Part shown: one piece after another, positions 41,820 through 50,456 of the stretch
Numbering within the stretch: position 1 is the first letter of the stretch
Layout of the letters: every line of letters begins with the position of its first letter
Assembly: GCA_013997645.1 (NCBI GenBank)
Contig: PNKB01000011.1
Span: 1 to 52,581, forward strand
Source of the DNA: Cyanobacteria bacterium PR.3.49
GTDB lineage: Bacteria; Cyanobacteriota; Vampirovibrionia; Obscuribacterales; Obscuribacteraceae
DNA: 52,581 nt
Direction of reading: 5' to 3'
The notes under the pieces: generated by a model
Told to the model about the DNA's origin: nothing
The model's input: only the letters and a program-made list of their open reading frames with translations
Databases searched by the model: none
Made by a program: the position numbers and the translations under genes

Positions 41820-43637
41820 TCAGTTTCCGACCTGAGTTTGCGGACCGTTGATTGGGATGTGCAACCAGAATTCGCAGCCTTTTGGTTGAACGTTTCTCAC
41901 GCCGATTGTTCCGCCGTGTGCCTCAACCAGTGCTTTGCAGATAGCCAAACCCAGCCCCGAGCCTTTCTTTTCGCCCTCTGATCTGGTCCCGACCTGACGA
42001 TATTTCTCGAACACGAGGTCGATTTTTTCAGGCGGAATGCCCGGTCCCTCGTCGCGGATGCCGAATTCTGCCCACTTCCCATCTGGTGATGGTTTGGCAG
42101 ATAGTGTGATGGTGCTATTAGCCGGCGCGAATTTGACGGCGTTGCCCAGCAGGTTTACCAGGGTTCTGTTGAGCCGTTCGCCATCAGCGCGAACATCAAA
42201 TTTTTCGGTTTCTACATTGAGGGCAATGTGTTTCTTCTGTGCGCTCGGTTCGATCATATCGGTAGCGATGTGAATAATGGAGGAAACCGGGTGCGTCTCG
42301 AAATCGAGCACCAGTCCTCCGGCTTCGAAGTTTTCCACATCGAGCAGATCGTTTATCATGTTGATCAAATAGTCGGAGGATTGCTGAGCGTTTTTCATTG
42401 TGGTGATGCCGCGGTCCGACAGCGAACCATAAACGCCCTGTCCGGCACATTCAAGAACAAGTTTGATCGAAGAGATAGGTGTTCGCAAATCGTGGCTGAT
42501 CATCGCCAACATGTCTTTCTTCAAATTTTCCGCTGCCACTCTTTCCGTGATGTCGACTACAACGCAGAAGAATGTTTTGTCTTTTGCCGACCAGCTCGTC
42601 GTCCATTCTGTCGACTTGAAGTGTCCATCGGCATCACGTAGACGGCATTCGAAAACGACTTCCTCTGCCGATAAACGCTTTGTCGAAAGTTTTTCGTGGA
42701 CAAGATCGCGGTCTTCAGGATGAATGAGAGAAACGAGATTGGTGCCGAGAACCTGCTCGGGCTCATAACCGAAACGCCTGCGAACAGCGGGGTTTATCTG
42801 CGAAATCTTGCCGGATTGATCGAGAGAGCAAATTACCTGCACTGTTCTGTCAACAAGTGCGCGTTCTTTCTCTCGCGCCAGTTCGAGCTCTTGTGCAATC
42901 GTGTGAAACGCCGTGTCTAACTTGCCGATTTCATCCTGCCCGCCAATTGGCTTGAGGAGCGGTTTTCCCATGCCGAGATTGAGGGTGTTTTCAATTAGCA
43001 CGTTCCATTTGCGCGAAAAGATCAACGTTATCCAGACGGCAACCCCTGCAGCCAGAAGAATGTTCATAACTGTCATTATGGAAATGGTCTGTTGCAGCTG
43101 TTCGCGCGCCTGGGCTTCCGCCTTCTTGAGCGTTTCCTGCCTGGTTGTTTGATCTGTGAGAAGGTCTTTGCCCGCGATTTCAATGCGCTTGTTCATGTTC
43201 ATGAACTTAGAGGCAAATCTCTTTTCACTGACTTCGAAACTGTCTGCGGCTATACCGGCAATGCTCATAGATGTTTCGCGAATTTCATCGATGATGTCGA
43301 GGAAACTGTCGATGGTTTGTGACTTGTGCGGCATTTTGTCAGCTTCATCTTTGAGCTGTTTTGTGTGCTCCATCAAATCATTTGCGATTGATTGCGCCGC
43401 GAGCATATGACGTTTGTCCTTGGTCATTTTGAAAAGCATCAAACTGCCGCCCGCCAGGTTTGTTTCCTGAAAGACAAGTGTGATCAGTGTCATCAGTTTG
43501 GCGGACTTTTCTTGTTGCTCAATGTAATTGCTCAGGTCCCCCAGATTCTTGATCGCCGTCACGAGAAACGCCGCCTCGAAAAGCAAAGGCAGGATGATGG
43601 CGAGAACTATCTGCTGGGTGAGTTTTAGCTTGAACAT
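41820..43637 (-). CDS. Complete membrane sensor histidine kinase (PAS type)
   Basis: A 605-residue protein with the same architecture as the pair at 34770-38445: TM1 (about 8-28), a four-helix-like sensor, TM2 (about 193-215), a HAMP-like region, PAS (about 262-370: VDRTVQVICSLDQSGKISQINPAV), HisKA with H382 in MISHDLRTPISSIK, and a full ATPase domain (RTLVNLLGNAVKFAP, DEGPGIPPE, GSGLGLAICKALVEAHGG). It should autophosphorylate normally. It is divergent from the response regulator at 43813, the same pair arrangement as at 34 kb, so the two loci probably arose by duplication. Confidence 0.94.
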   Translation of the reverse strand: MFKLKLTQQIVLAIILPLLFEAAFLVTAIKNLGDLSNYIEQQEKSAKLMTLITLVFQETNLAGGSLMLFKMTKDKRHMLAAQSIANDLMEHTKQLKDEADKMPHKSQTIDSFLDIIDEIRETSMSIAGIAADSFEVSEKRFASKFMNMNKRIEIAGKDLLTDQTTRQETLKKAEAQAREQLQQTISIMTVMNILLAAGVAVWITLIFSRKWNVLIENTLNLGMGKPLLKPIGGQDEIGKLDTAFHTIAQELELAREKERALVDRTVQVICSLDQSGKISQINPAVRRRFGYEPEQVLGTNLVSLIHPEDRDLVHEKLSTKRLSAEEVVFECRLRDADGHFKSTEWTTSWSAKDKTFFCVVVDITERVAAENLKKDMLAMISHDLRTPISSIKLVLECAGQGVYGSLSDRGITTMKNAQQSSDYLINMINDLLDVENFEAGGLVLDFETHPVSSIIHIATDMIEPSAQKKHIALNVETEKFDVRADGERLNRTLVNLLGNAVKFAPANSTITLSAKPSPDGKWAEFGIRDEGPGIPPEKIDLVFEKYRQVGTRSEGEKKGSGLGLAICKALVEAHGGTIGVRNVQPKGCEFWLHIPINGPQTQVGN

Positions 43638-43812
43638 TGGGCGATTTCAGTAAACGCCAGACACGGATTCAGTCAAGGTCTGTCACTTTTCGGCTCCAGA
43701 ACTGCTAAATTTTAGGGGAATCTGACTCCAATGTGGAATATGATTTTGGGAAAGTCGCTGGAATCCTTAAAGACCCGTATGTATTTGACTTTTGGGAGAT
43801 GTTGACAGCTTC

Positions 43813-44478
43813 ATGGCGCGCATTCTGGTAATTGAAGACGACCACACGCAGCTTGACATTATCGAGCAGGGGCTGGCTTTTCACGGGCATGTAATTGATA
43901 CCAGGGGCGATGGCACAGAAGGTTTGGAGCAATTGCTCGGACATCACTACGATCTGGCGATAATCGATTGGGATTTACCAGGGCTGCAGGGTGTGGAGAT
44001 CTGCAACAAATATCGCAACTCCGGCGGCAAGGCTGCCGTCCTGTTTTTAACCGGCAAGTCCTCTGTGACCAATAAAGTGCAGGCGTTTGACTGCGGCGCT
44101 GATGATTATTTGACCAAGCCCTTTTCATACGCCGAACTTCTCGCGCGGGTGAAAGCCCTTCTGCGCCGTCCACATGCTATGGAAAGTGAAAACCTCACCT
44201 ACGAGGAAATCGCGCTGGATATGGTCAGCAAGGCGGCTACGGTGAACGGAAAGGACATCGGTCTGACTCCTGGTGAGTTTGCCTTGCTTGAACTGTTCGT
44301 GCGCAACCCTGGACGATTGTTCGGTGCTGCCGAATTGCTGGACCGCGTTTTCAAAAGCGAAACCGATCAGGAAGCCGTGCGTCAGCGGGTAATGCGTTTG
44401 CGAAAGAAACTGGCTGTCGACGGCAAAGAAGAGTCGCGCATCACGACGCAAAAAGGCTTCGGCTACAAGTTCGAATAG
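43813..44478 (+). CDS. OmpR/PhoB-family response regulator
   Basis: A 221-residue regulator paralogous to the one at 33944. The receiver has EDD at 8-10, D52 in AIIDWDLPGLQG, T in FLTGKSS and K in YLTKPFS. The winged helix follows at about 125-221 (LTPGEFALLELFVRNPGRLFGAAELLDRVF ... VRQRVMRLRKKL ... TQKGFGYKFE). ATG 43813 starts right at the first strand; a TTG at 43792 is possible. It is divergent from the complete kinase at 41820, its likely partner, across a 175-base gap that should carry both promoters. Confidence 0.93.
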   Translation: MARILVIEDDHTQLDIIEQGLAFHGHVIDTRGDGTEGLEQLLGHHYDLAIIDWDLPGLQGVEICNKYRNSGGKAAVLFLTGKSSVTNKVQAFDCGADDYLTKPFSYAELLARVKALLRRPHAMESENLTYEEIALDMVSKAATVNGKDIGLTPGEFALLELFVRNPGRLFGAAELLDRVFKSETDQEAVRQRVMRLRKKLAVDGKEESRITTQKGFGYKFE

Positions 44479-45338
44479 TTGTTGCTAATGTTCGAGGCGA
44501 CTAGCCAATCGACTCGCCGAAACATTAGACACTAGCAGAGCATCGCGAGGCAGCAATAAGCGTGTTGGCGTGAGCGGCGCTTATTATTCATAAGAGATGA
44601 ACTGTATCAAATGTCTTTGACGCTGATCTTAGACATTCATGTATTGCCTCTTCATGAGTATCGGCATAGGGTAAAAGTATCACTCATTCCTCCTGCACTG
44701 TTTCGGAAACAAATCGAAGAAAACACAGGCTCCCGCCTTATTTCACATTCTTCCTTCGTCGCACTTCGTGTGTGGGTTTGAAACGTCATAGAGCAAACTT
44801 TCGCGCTGCCCCACATTGCAGTTCGCGGATGTTTGACGTTTCTCCCCATGGCGATTTGCGGCTTATCCGAGACGACTTGAGGATTGGTGGTTACAGGCAC
44901 TCATTGACCTTGTCGATGTGATGCCAGGTCTGAAAACGAACAGAAGTAGCCAGATTCTGACGGTGGAAACGAAGTAGAACTTACGACTGCACGAGTCGAT
45001 TACACAGACTGACGAACCTCGATTCTTCGAGCTTCTCTGTCGATTTGAAACGGATGTTCGGAGCATTTGCTCTGCACTCTGATTCTTAAACATGAACCGT
45101 CGAGCGCTATCCGCAAACCATGCACTGCATGCCTGGTTCCGGTTTCGACTCGCCGACTCACGTGCATTCACCGATTCGTCGTGGCTTCGCCAAATGGGTG
45201 GCGGGCTACATGAACGGAGCTTCCATGGACTCATCGCGGCACCAGCAACGCTGGTTGACCGAGTTGAGCCTGGAGGCAGTTCGCCCTCGGCGCATGGTGC
45301 GTCCGAGGCTTCGTCAACCAACCGAAAGGAGAACTACC
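44479..45338. other. Long intergenic stretch with two hairpins
   Basis: About 860 bases with no gene supported before the orphan gene. Near the left end CTAATGTT (44485-44492) pairs with AACATTAG (44521-44528), with further GGCGA/TCGCC-type pairing inside. AATAAGCG (44555-44562) then pairs with CGCTTATT (44578-44585). Either could end the response-regulator transcript. The remainder is unassigned, apart from a CAACCAACCGAAAGGAG leader at the right end. Confidence 0.5.
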
Positions 45339-45701
45339 ATGGCTCGTTTTGATCAGTATCGTGGGCTCAACGATTGGGCTCAGAAGACCGTGCTTCGCAA
45401 GCAGAAGGTGCGCCAGATCGGCGTCAACCACTTCGCCGACGGGACGCGCAAGCGTTTCGCCCGGTGGACTCGTCTGCCTGTGGCGCGTGTTCAGGTGATT
45501 GGCATTCTTCGCGGGGTCTGGGTGGATAAGGTCGCTGACCTGCACCGCTACACGATGCCCAACGGGAAGGTCTATGAGGAGTACGTCCAGGCTAACCCCT
45601 GGTCGTCGGGTCCGGTGTACCACATCGCTCTTCGCGATGTGAAGACCGGCAAGCCCGTTCCTCAGTCGCTCTGGACTGACGAGGAAATCGGCTGCGCCTA
45701 A
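45339..45701 (+). CDS. Small orphan protein of unknown function
   Basis: A 120-residue basic soluble protein, rich in Arg, Lys, Trp and Val, with no signal peptide. AAAGGAG lies eight bases before ATG 45339, a strong site. It is GC-rich at third positions, unlike the neighbouring TPR and regulator genes but like the orphan at 1558. A terminator hairpin follows about 60 bases after the stop, so it is transcribed alone. The pattern of many short strands (RVQVIGILRGVWVDKVADLHRY, VYHIALRDVKTGK) suggests a small beta-rich fold. No family was recognised. Confidence 0.7.
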   Translation: MARFDQYRGLNDWAQKTVLRKQKVRQIGVNHFADGTRKRFARWTRLPVARVQVIGILRGVWVDKVADLHRYTMPNGKVYEEYVQANPWSSGPVYHIALRDVKTGKPVPQSLWTDEEIGCA

Positions 45702-45762
45702 CAGCGTAGTCGGCTTCCCCGCCACCGGGTAAAACCGGACGGTTGCTGATGGACCGGAGTAG

Positions 45763-45812
45763 CGCAGAGGGCACCCCTAGCAAGGGTGTTCTTTGCGTCT
45801 ACTCTTCTTGTC
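45763..45812 (+). terminator. Rho-independent terminator
   Basis: CGCAGAGGGCACCC (45763-45776) pairs with GGGTGTTCTTTGCG (45784-45797), allowing G-U pairs, across CTAGCAA. TCTACTCTTCTTG follows. It ends the orphan gene at 45339. Confidence 0.75.
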
Positions 45813-45870
45813 AGGTGTTTTATTATAAATGATAGTAAATTATTGGTGATGGCATGCTGGTCAAAATAAC

Positions 45871-46953
45871 GTGCCACCTGGCAGCTCGAACAGTTTAGAA
45901 TCCTACAAATCGAACCAACCACAAAGTGAGTCACCCATCACTCGGCGCGCCCTATGTTTTCAATCTGCATTTGTGACGGTCAGTCTCGTCGCCGTAAATG
46001 CATTGGCATCTATCTTCCCTGCTGTGGCGCACAACCCGGCCCAAAAGCAAAAAGCCGGCGTTGAGAAGAGAGCAAAAATCGGCTCTTACACAATCACATA
46101 CGACGAAAAAGATCCTTGCGAACTTTCTGTTTTTTATTTCTTGAAAGAGCAATATGAGCACTGCCTGACCGAACTGGAGAAGTGCACGAAAAAGCCGACC
46201 GGCGGCGGGCTGTACGAGAAAGCTGAATGCTATCGAAATCTCGGGCGTTTCGAGCAGTCAATGCGCAATTTCGAATTGGCGCACGAGAACATCTCCGGCG
46301 CCTTTCGTCCCGGCTACCATTTCTATATGCACATGGCTGCGGTGGCAATGGAATTGAAGAATTACACGCGAGCGCTGACTTGTTTGGAAATCGCGGAAAG
46401 AAACTTCGACACTGTTCGCCCGGAGCCCAAAAATGTTGAAGTGGATTTGTTGCGCGGTGCGATTTTGAAGCGCCAGGGCGCTGTCTATGAGCGGCAAGGC
46501 GAGTTTCAGAAGGCACTGCAGTTTTATATTAGAGCCGTGAAAATCCAGAGCAAGAAAGATGCTGATGTTCTTTCCACCGTCCCTGCCACAGCGCTGGAAA
46601 AAAAGGAAGCAGAAGAGTGGCTGAAGAAGAGCAAATCGTTTTCCGAAGCCGATAAAGCTTTGCCGCGTAATAAGTACAGGCGGGCGATGAGCCTGTTTTA
46701 TCAAGGAAGCTATGGCGAGGCGGAAGACATCTTAAAGCTTTTGCTTCACACCAATCCGAAAGAAGCTTATCTATTCAACATTCGTCTTGCGCGCATCTAT
46801 GTTTTGCAAAAACGGTATCAAGACGCCTGCGTTTTCTACCGCAAGGGTTTTGCTTTCGATCCATTGCGCGATCACATGCTGACCTATCAGGGCATGAACT
46901 ATGACGACCTGTCTGAATTAGGCGCCCGAGTGGTCTTCAACGGACACAAGTGA
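45871..46953 (+). CDS. Exported TPR-repeat protein
   Basis: A 360-residue protein. After a 25-residue polar N-terminus with RR comes a hydrophobic signal segment (SAFVTVSLVAVNALASIFPAVAH), then TPR-like repeats (EKAECYRNLGRFEQSMRNFELAHENI, KRQGAVYERQGEFQKALQFYIRAVKIQ, RRAMSLFYQGSYGEAEDILKLLLHTNP). The start is GTG 45871. The polar stretch before the hydrophobic segment is long for a Sec signal, so it could be an anchor or an ATG start could lie further in. The partner is unknown. Confidence 0.75.
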   Translation: MPPGSSNSLESYKSNQPQSESPITRRALCFQSAFVTVSLVAVNALASIFPAVAHNPAQKQKAGVEKRAKIGSYTITYDEKDPCELSVFYFLKEQYEHCLTELEKCTKKPTGGGLYEKAECYRNLGRFEQSMRNFELAHENISGAFRPGYHFYMHMAAVAMELKNYTRALTCLEIAERNFDTVRPEPKNVEVDLLRGAILKRQGAVYERQGEFQKALQFYIRAVKIQSKKDADVLSTVPATALEKKEAEEWLKKSKSFSEADKALPRNKYRRAMSLFYQGSYGEAEDILKLLLHTNPKEAYLFNIRLARIYVLQKRYQDACVFYRKGFAFDPLRDHMLTYQGMNYDDLSELGARVVFNGHK

Positions 46954-47015
46954 GGTCCACCGTTCGACTGATTACCGGATAGAAAAATACTCCCCAGTTT
47001 TGCCTCAAGGCACCC

Positions 47016-48713
47016 TTGGGAGTGATTACAGAAACGATTCTGTGTACAAAAATCGTACATGGGACGTTATTGCCTTCAGGTAAAGCATTGTCGGATCTGA
47101 AAAACCTATTCGCCAATCTTAAGCTCTCAACGAAGCTTTCGCTCAGTTTCGGCATGGTTTTTCTCGCTTTTATCGCTGTCATTATCGCTGCCTCAATGAC
47201 TCTTTCGGAGCTGTCGCTCTATCAGCAAGGAACGATATCGCGTGACATTCCGGCTACTGAAGGAATGGCCACTCTCAGCGTCAATTTGCGCCGAATGAAA
47301 ACCGCCGTGCAGATGTTCATCCTTCTCGACGACCCCACCGGCAAAGACAAAGCAGTCGCCGAAATTGAGACTGTCGCCAAAGAAAACGAGGACATTATCG
47401 AGCAATTGAAAGATCTGTTTCGCGACGATCGCGAAATGAGCGAATTGCTGGTGTCTATCGACAATCGCCTCACCAAATTCACGCAAGGAATCAATCACGT
47501 TTTTGCTCCGGCTGCCTCGCAAAGCAAAGATGTGGCAACGAAAACTTCCGTATTGCGCGACGTGCGCGAGAACGTCAATGAAATGGAATCGCTCGCCAAT
47601 GAACTCAAGGATTTGACGACTAAATACGCTTCCAATCAGACTTTGCGAGCTAAAGAACAAGCGAAGCATTCAATTGGTGTGCTCTGGGCAGTCTGCTTTT
47701 TCGGCATCACCACATCCTTGGCGCTTGTTGTTGCCTTGTCGCGATTGACGGTCGTTCCCCTTACTCAACTAACCCTGGCTGCGCGTGAGCTGGAGAAGTC
47801 CAACAAGGCTATCGAAGTGCAAGACGACGGGCGCACCGATGAAGTAGGCGCCCTGACGCGCACTTTCAATAGCATGGTGAAGGCGATTCACGAGCGGGAA
47901 GCCGAGCGCGACAAGGCGCTCGGGCATCTGGAAGTTTCCAATGCCGAGCTGAAACAGTTTGCTTATGTGGCGGCGCACGATCTGAAAGAACCGCTCAGAA
48001 CAATTTCCAACTATCTCTCGCTTCTGGGAGAACGGCTCGATGGCAAGCTGGACGAAAAAGGGGAGCGTTTCTGGAAAACGGTTGTAGACAGTTCGCACCG
48101 CATGGATGCTCTTATTTCCGGGCTTTTGACTTATGCAAGACTGGGCAGCAAAGCGCTGGCTCCGCAGGAAGTTGATATGAACGACGTGGTGGCAAAGGTT
48201 TTGAGCGATCTCAAAGTAGTCGTCAATGAATCCGGCGCCAAAGTCGAAGCCCGCAATCTGCCGTTGGTCTTTGCCGACGGCACGCAGATGGCGCAGCTGG
48301 TGCAAAACCTGGTCGCCAACGGTATCAAGTTTCGCACCGCCTCCAAAAATCCCAAACTCGATATCGGCGCCAATCGCGCCGCCAACGGCTGGACTTTTTA
48401 CGTGCGCGATAATGGCATCGGCTTTGATATGCAGTTTCAAGACCGCATCTTCCTTATATTTCAACGCCTGCACGGTCGCGAAGAATACTCAGGCACAGGT
48501 CTCGGGCTGGCGGTCTGCAAGCGCATAGTCGAGCGGCATGGCGGAAAGATATGGGTGGAGTCCAAAGAAGGCGAGGGTTCAACTTTTTTCTTTACATTGC
48601 CCGATGACCTAAAACACCTGTCTATAAACGGCAACGGAAAACATTCGCAGGAAGATACCACTTTTAGGGGAATGACTGAAAGTGCTAATTGTGACAAGCT
48701 GGAAACTAAGTGA
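47016..48713 (+). CDS. Membrane histidine kinase with 4HB-type sensor and HAMP
   Basis: A 565-residue kinase: TM1 (about 40-62), a periplasmic four-helix-bundle sensor (about 65-215) like those of chemoreceptors, TM2 (about 217-240), HAMP ([17 protein letters not shown]...), coiled coil, HisKA with H321 in [15 protein letters not shown], and a complete ATPase domain ([38 protein letters not shown]). The H-box [10 protein letters not shown] type is typical of phytochrome-like kinases that signal to single-domain regulators, and the next gene is exactly that. The start is uncertain: TTG 47016 is used, but TTG 47088, with AGGTA upstream, would remove 24 residues without touching TM1. Confidence 0.9.
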   Translation: MGVITETILCTKIVHGTLLPSGKALSDLKNLFANLKLSTKLSLSFGMVFLAFIAVIIAASMTLSELSLYQQGTISRDIPATEGMATLSVNLRRMKTAVQMFILLDDPTGKDKAVAEIETVAKENEDIIEQLKDLFRDDREMSELLVSIDNRLTKFTQGINHVFAPAASQSKDVATKTSVLRDVRENVNEMESLANELKDLTTKYASNQTLRAKEQAKHSIGVLWAVCFFGITTSLALVVALSRLTVVPLTQLTLAARELEKSNKAIEVQDDGRTDEVGALTRTFNSMVKAIHEREAERDKALGHLEVSNAELKQFAYVAAHDLKEPLRTISNYLSLLGERLDGKLDEKGERFWKTVVDSSHRMDALISGLLTYARLGSKALAPQEVDMNDVVAKVLSDLKVVVNESGAKVEARNLPLVFADGTQMAQLVQNLVANGIKFRTASKNPKLDIGANRAANGWTFYVRDNGIGFDMQFQDRIFLIFQRLHGREEYSGTGLGLAVCKRIVERHGGKIWVESKEGEGSTFFFTLPDDLKHLSINGNGKHSQEDTTFRGMTESANCDKLETK

Positions 48714-49171
48714 GACCTCAGTTGTTTACTCTCGTGACAAACGCAAAGCCAGCCAGAGTTGTCGTAGCAGATGATGATCATTCTGCTGTCGAGCTTTTGC
48801 GCGAAGCGTTCGAGCGCTCATCTTGCAGTTGTGAGATCGAGGCGGTTTTCAGCGGGCAGCAATTGCTTGATTATTTGCAAAAGGTCGACTCGGACGACGA
48901 CAAACGCCCTTCCTTGATATTGCTCGATCTCAACATGCCTGGAAAAGATGGCCGGCAAACTCTCACGGAAATCAAAGCCGATCCAGGTTTGCGCGACATT
49001 CCCATAATCATCATGACCTCCTCGGAGCTGGAAGAGGACGTCGAGCGCAGTTACCAGTCCGGCGTCAACGCGTATTTGAAAAAGCCGAGCGTCTTTTCGG
49101 ATCTTGTTAGAATGACCAGTGCAATCAAAGAATTCTGGTTTGGATGTGCAACTCTGCCGCATCATTATTGA
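48710..49171 (+). CDS. Single-domain CheY/Rcp1-like response regulator
   Basis: A 153-residue receiver without output domain: DDD at 21-23, phosphoacceptor D73 in [14 protein letters not shown] in IIMTSSE and K in AYLKKPS. The extended loop [17 protein letters not shown] and the [12 protein letters not shown] block match the Rcp1 type that pairs with phytochrome-like kinases. GTG 48710 overlaps the kinase stop by four bases (GTGA), so they are translationally coupled. A GTG at 48734 would also give a full receiver. Output is presumably by protein-protein contact or phosphorelay. Confidence 0.93.
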   Translation: MRPQLFTLVTNAKPARVVVADDDHSAVELLREAFERSSCSCEIEAVFSGQQLLDYLQKVDSDDDKRPSLILLDLNMPGKDGRQTLTEIKADPGLRDIPIIIMTSSELEEDVERSYQSGVNAYLKKPSVFSDLVRMTSAIKEFWFGCATLPHHY

Positions 49172-49185
49172 TCGGAGCCAAAACT

Positions 49186-49650
49186 ATGTTTAGAAAAGCG
49201 TATGCTTTCTTATCGCTGAGTGTCCTTGTGCTCTTTTGTCTTCTCGCCGGCACAATTACCTTTGCCGCCGATGAAGAGTCTTTAGATGAGCGCGTATTGG
49301 TTGTTTTTGTCTTCGACAAATCCTGCCGAATTTCTTGCGATGCTGTAAGACCAATCTTCCGCCAGCTAAAAACAGACTATGGCGAGAAAGTGAAATTCGT
49401 CGAATTGGATGTTTCGCGCAACGTGCTCGGCGAGTCGCAGAAGACTGCCAAAGCTCTGAAAATTTCGCGTTTTCTGTCCGACACTGAAGACTGGTATCCG
49501 GCCGTCGGTGTTTTCACAGGAAGTCGTAAAAAAATAAAAGAAATCCTAGGCGCCAAGCCAAAAGACCAGTATGTTGAAGCCATAGAAAGAGCTCTTGCCG
49601 CCCAGCAGAAAGAAGGCGCCAAAGAGAAAACCAAGAAGGCTCAGCGCTGA
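49186..49650 (+). CDS. Exported thioredoxin-fold protein with a CxxxC motif
   Basis: A 154-residue protein with a signal peptide (LSLSVLVLFCLLAGTITFA) and a thioredoxin-like core (VLVVFVFDKSCRISCDAVRPIFRQLKTDYGE is the region, then VKFVELDVSRN and YPAVGVFTG). The active-site equivalent reads S-C-R-I-S-C, with three residues between the Cys rather than two, so classical disulphide exchange is uncertain. A Lys/Ala/Glu-rich tail follows. GGAG precedes ATG 49186. It lies 15 bases after the response regulator and probably shares its transcript. Confidence 0.78.
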   Translation: MFRKAYAFLSLSVLVLFCLLAGTITFAADEESLDERVLVVFVFDKSCRISCDAVRPIFRQLKTDYGEKVKFVELDVSRNVLGESQKTAKALKISRFLSDTEDWYPAVGVFTGSRKKIKEILGAKPKDQYVEAIERALAAQQKEGAKEKTKKAQR

Positions 49651-49663
49651 GGTCGCAATTCGG

Positions 49664-50335
49664 GTGCAAAAGGTTTCCATCAGTTTGCGACATCCAGTGA
49701 AAACATACTGTGGCGGGTTTTATCCGTTTATCTCCATGATGCTCGCTTTGAACCCGTTGTCCTTTGCGGTACATGCTGCACCGAATCCGGATGGGCTAAT
49801 CGACGCCGTGGAGAAACAGTCCAGGGAATATTCGAATAAACGCCAGTGGGCAAAAGCGCAAACTGGTTATAAGCGTATTCTTGAAATCAGGCAAAAACAG
49901 TGGGGGCGCGATGATTATCGGCTGGTAGGCCCGATTAATGACGTGGTGCGAGTCACCTGCGTGGACGGCAAATGTGCGGACACCGTGCCTTATTTAAATG
50001 ACCTCTTGCGCATCAGATTGAAAAAATTGGGACACCGAAATGCTGATGTAGCAACCACTTATGCGCTGATTGCCGAGGCGAGCGAGAAAATGAATCGCTA
50101 TGAAGAAGCATTGATAAACTTCAGGCAAGCCGTCGAAATCAGGGATCAGCTTTTCGGAAAAACAGCTGAAATATCGCTGCGCACTCGAACAAATCTCATT
50201 AGAGTGGCGTTGAAAAAGAAGGATAAAGCCGCCGCGCGAAAAACTTTGCAAGAATGCCAGACATTATTAAGCGCGACGCGTGAGCCACGCCCAGAGATGG
50301 AAAAGCTGCTTTCTTATTTTGCCGCGAAATTATAA
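49664..50335 (+). CDS. Exported TPR-like protein
   Basis: A 223-residue protein with a hydrophobic export segment (FISMMLALNPLSFAVHA) and repeats of the kinesin-light-chain TPR type (QTGYKRILEIRQKQWGRDDYRLVGPINDVVRV, ADVATTYALIAEASEKMNRYEEALINFRQAVEIR). GTG 49664 is used, 13 bases after the thioredoxin-like stop; ATG 49736 would leave only a short, uncharged signal. It is likely co-transcribed with the genes from 47016. The function is unknown. Confidence 0.72.
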   Translation: MQKVSISLRHPVKTYCGGFYPFISMMLALNPLSFAVHAAPNPDGLIDAVEKQSREYSNKRQWAKAQTGYKRILEIRQKQWGRDDYRLVGPINDVVRVTCVDGKCADTVPYLNDLLRIRLKKLGHRNADVATTYALIAEASEKMNRYEEALINFRQAVEIRDQLFGKTAEISLRTRTNLIRVALKKKDKAAARKTLQECQTLLSATREPRPEMEKLLSYFAAKL

Positions 50336-50456
50336 ACCAGTTGTTGAAAACAACTCTGTCACATTTTGACGCTAAACCTTATGTATGACCGTTTGCGGTC
50401 GCTTCCCCTTTTGCAATTCATATAAGTGGTTTGGTGAAACTGTGCTCGAACTTGGA

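Noticed and set aside
45120..45335. Extended N-terminus and tRNA-like T-arm words upstream of the orphan gene at 45339
   Set aside because: The strong AAAGGAG site fixes the start at 45339. The GGTTTCGACTC-like word has no matching acceptor, D or anticodon arms.
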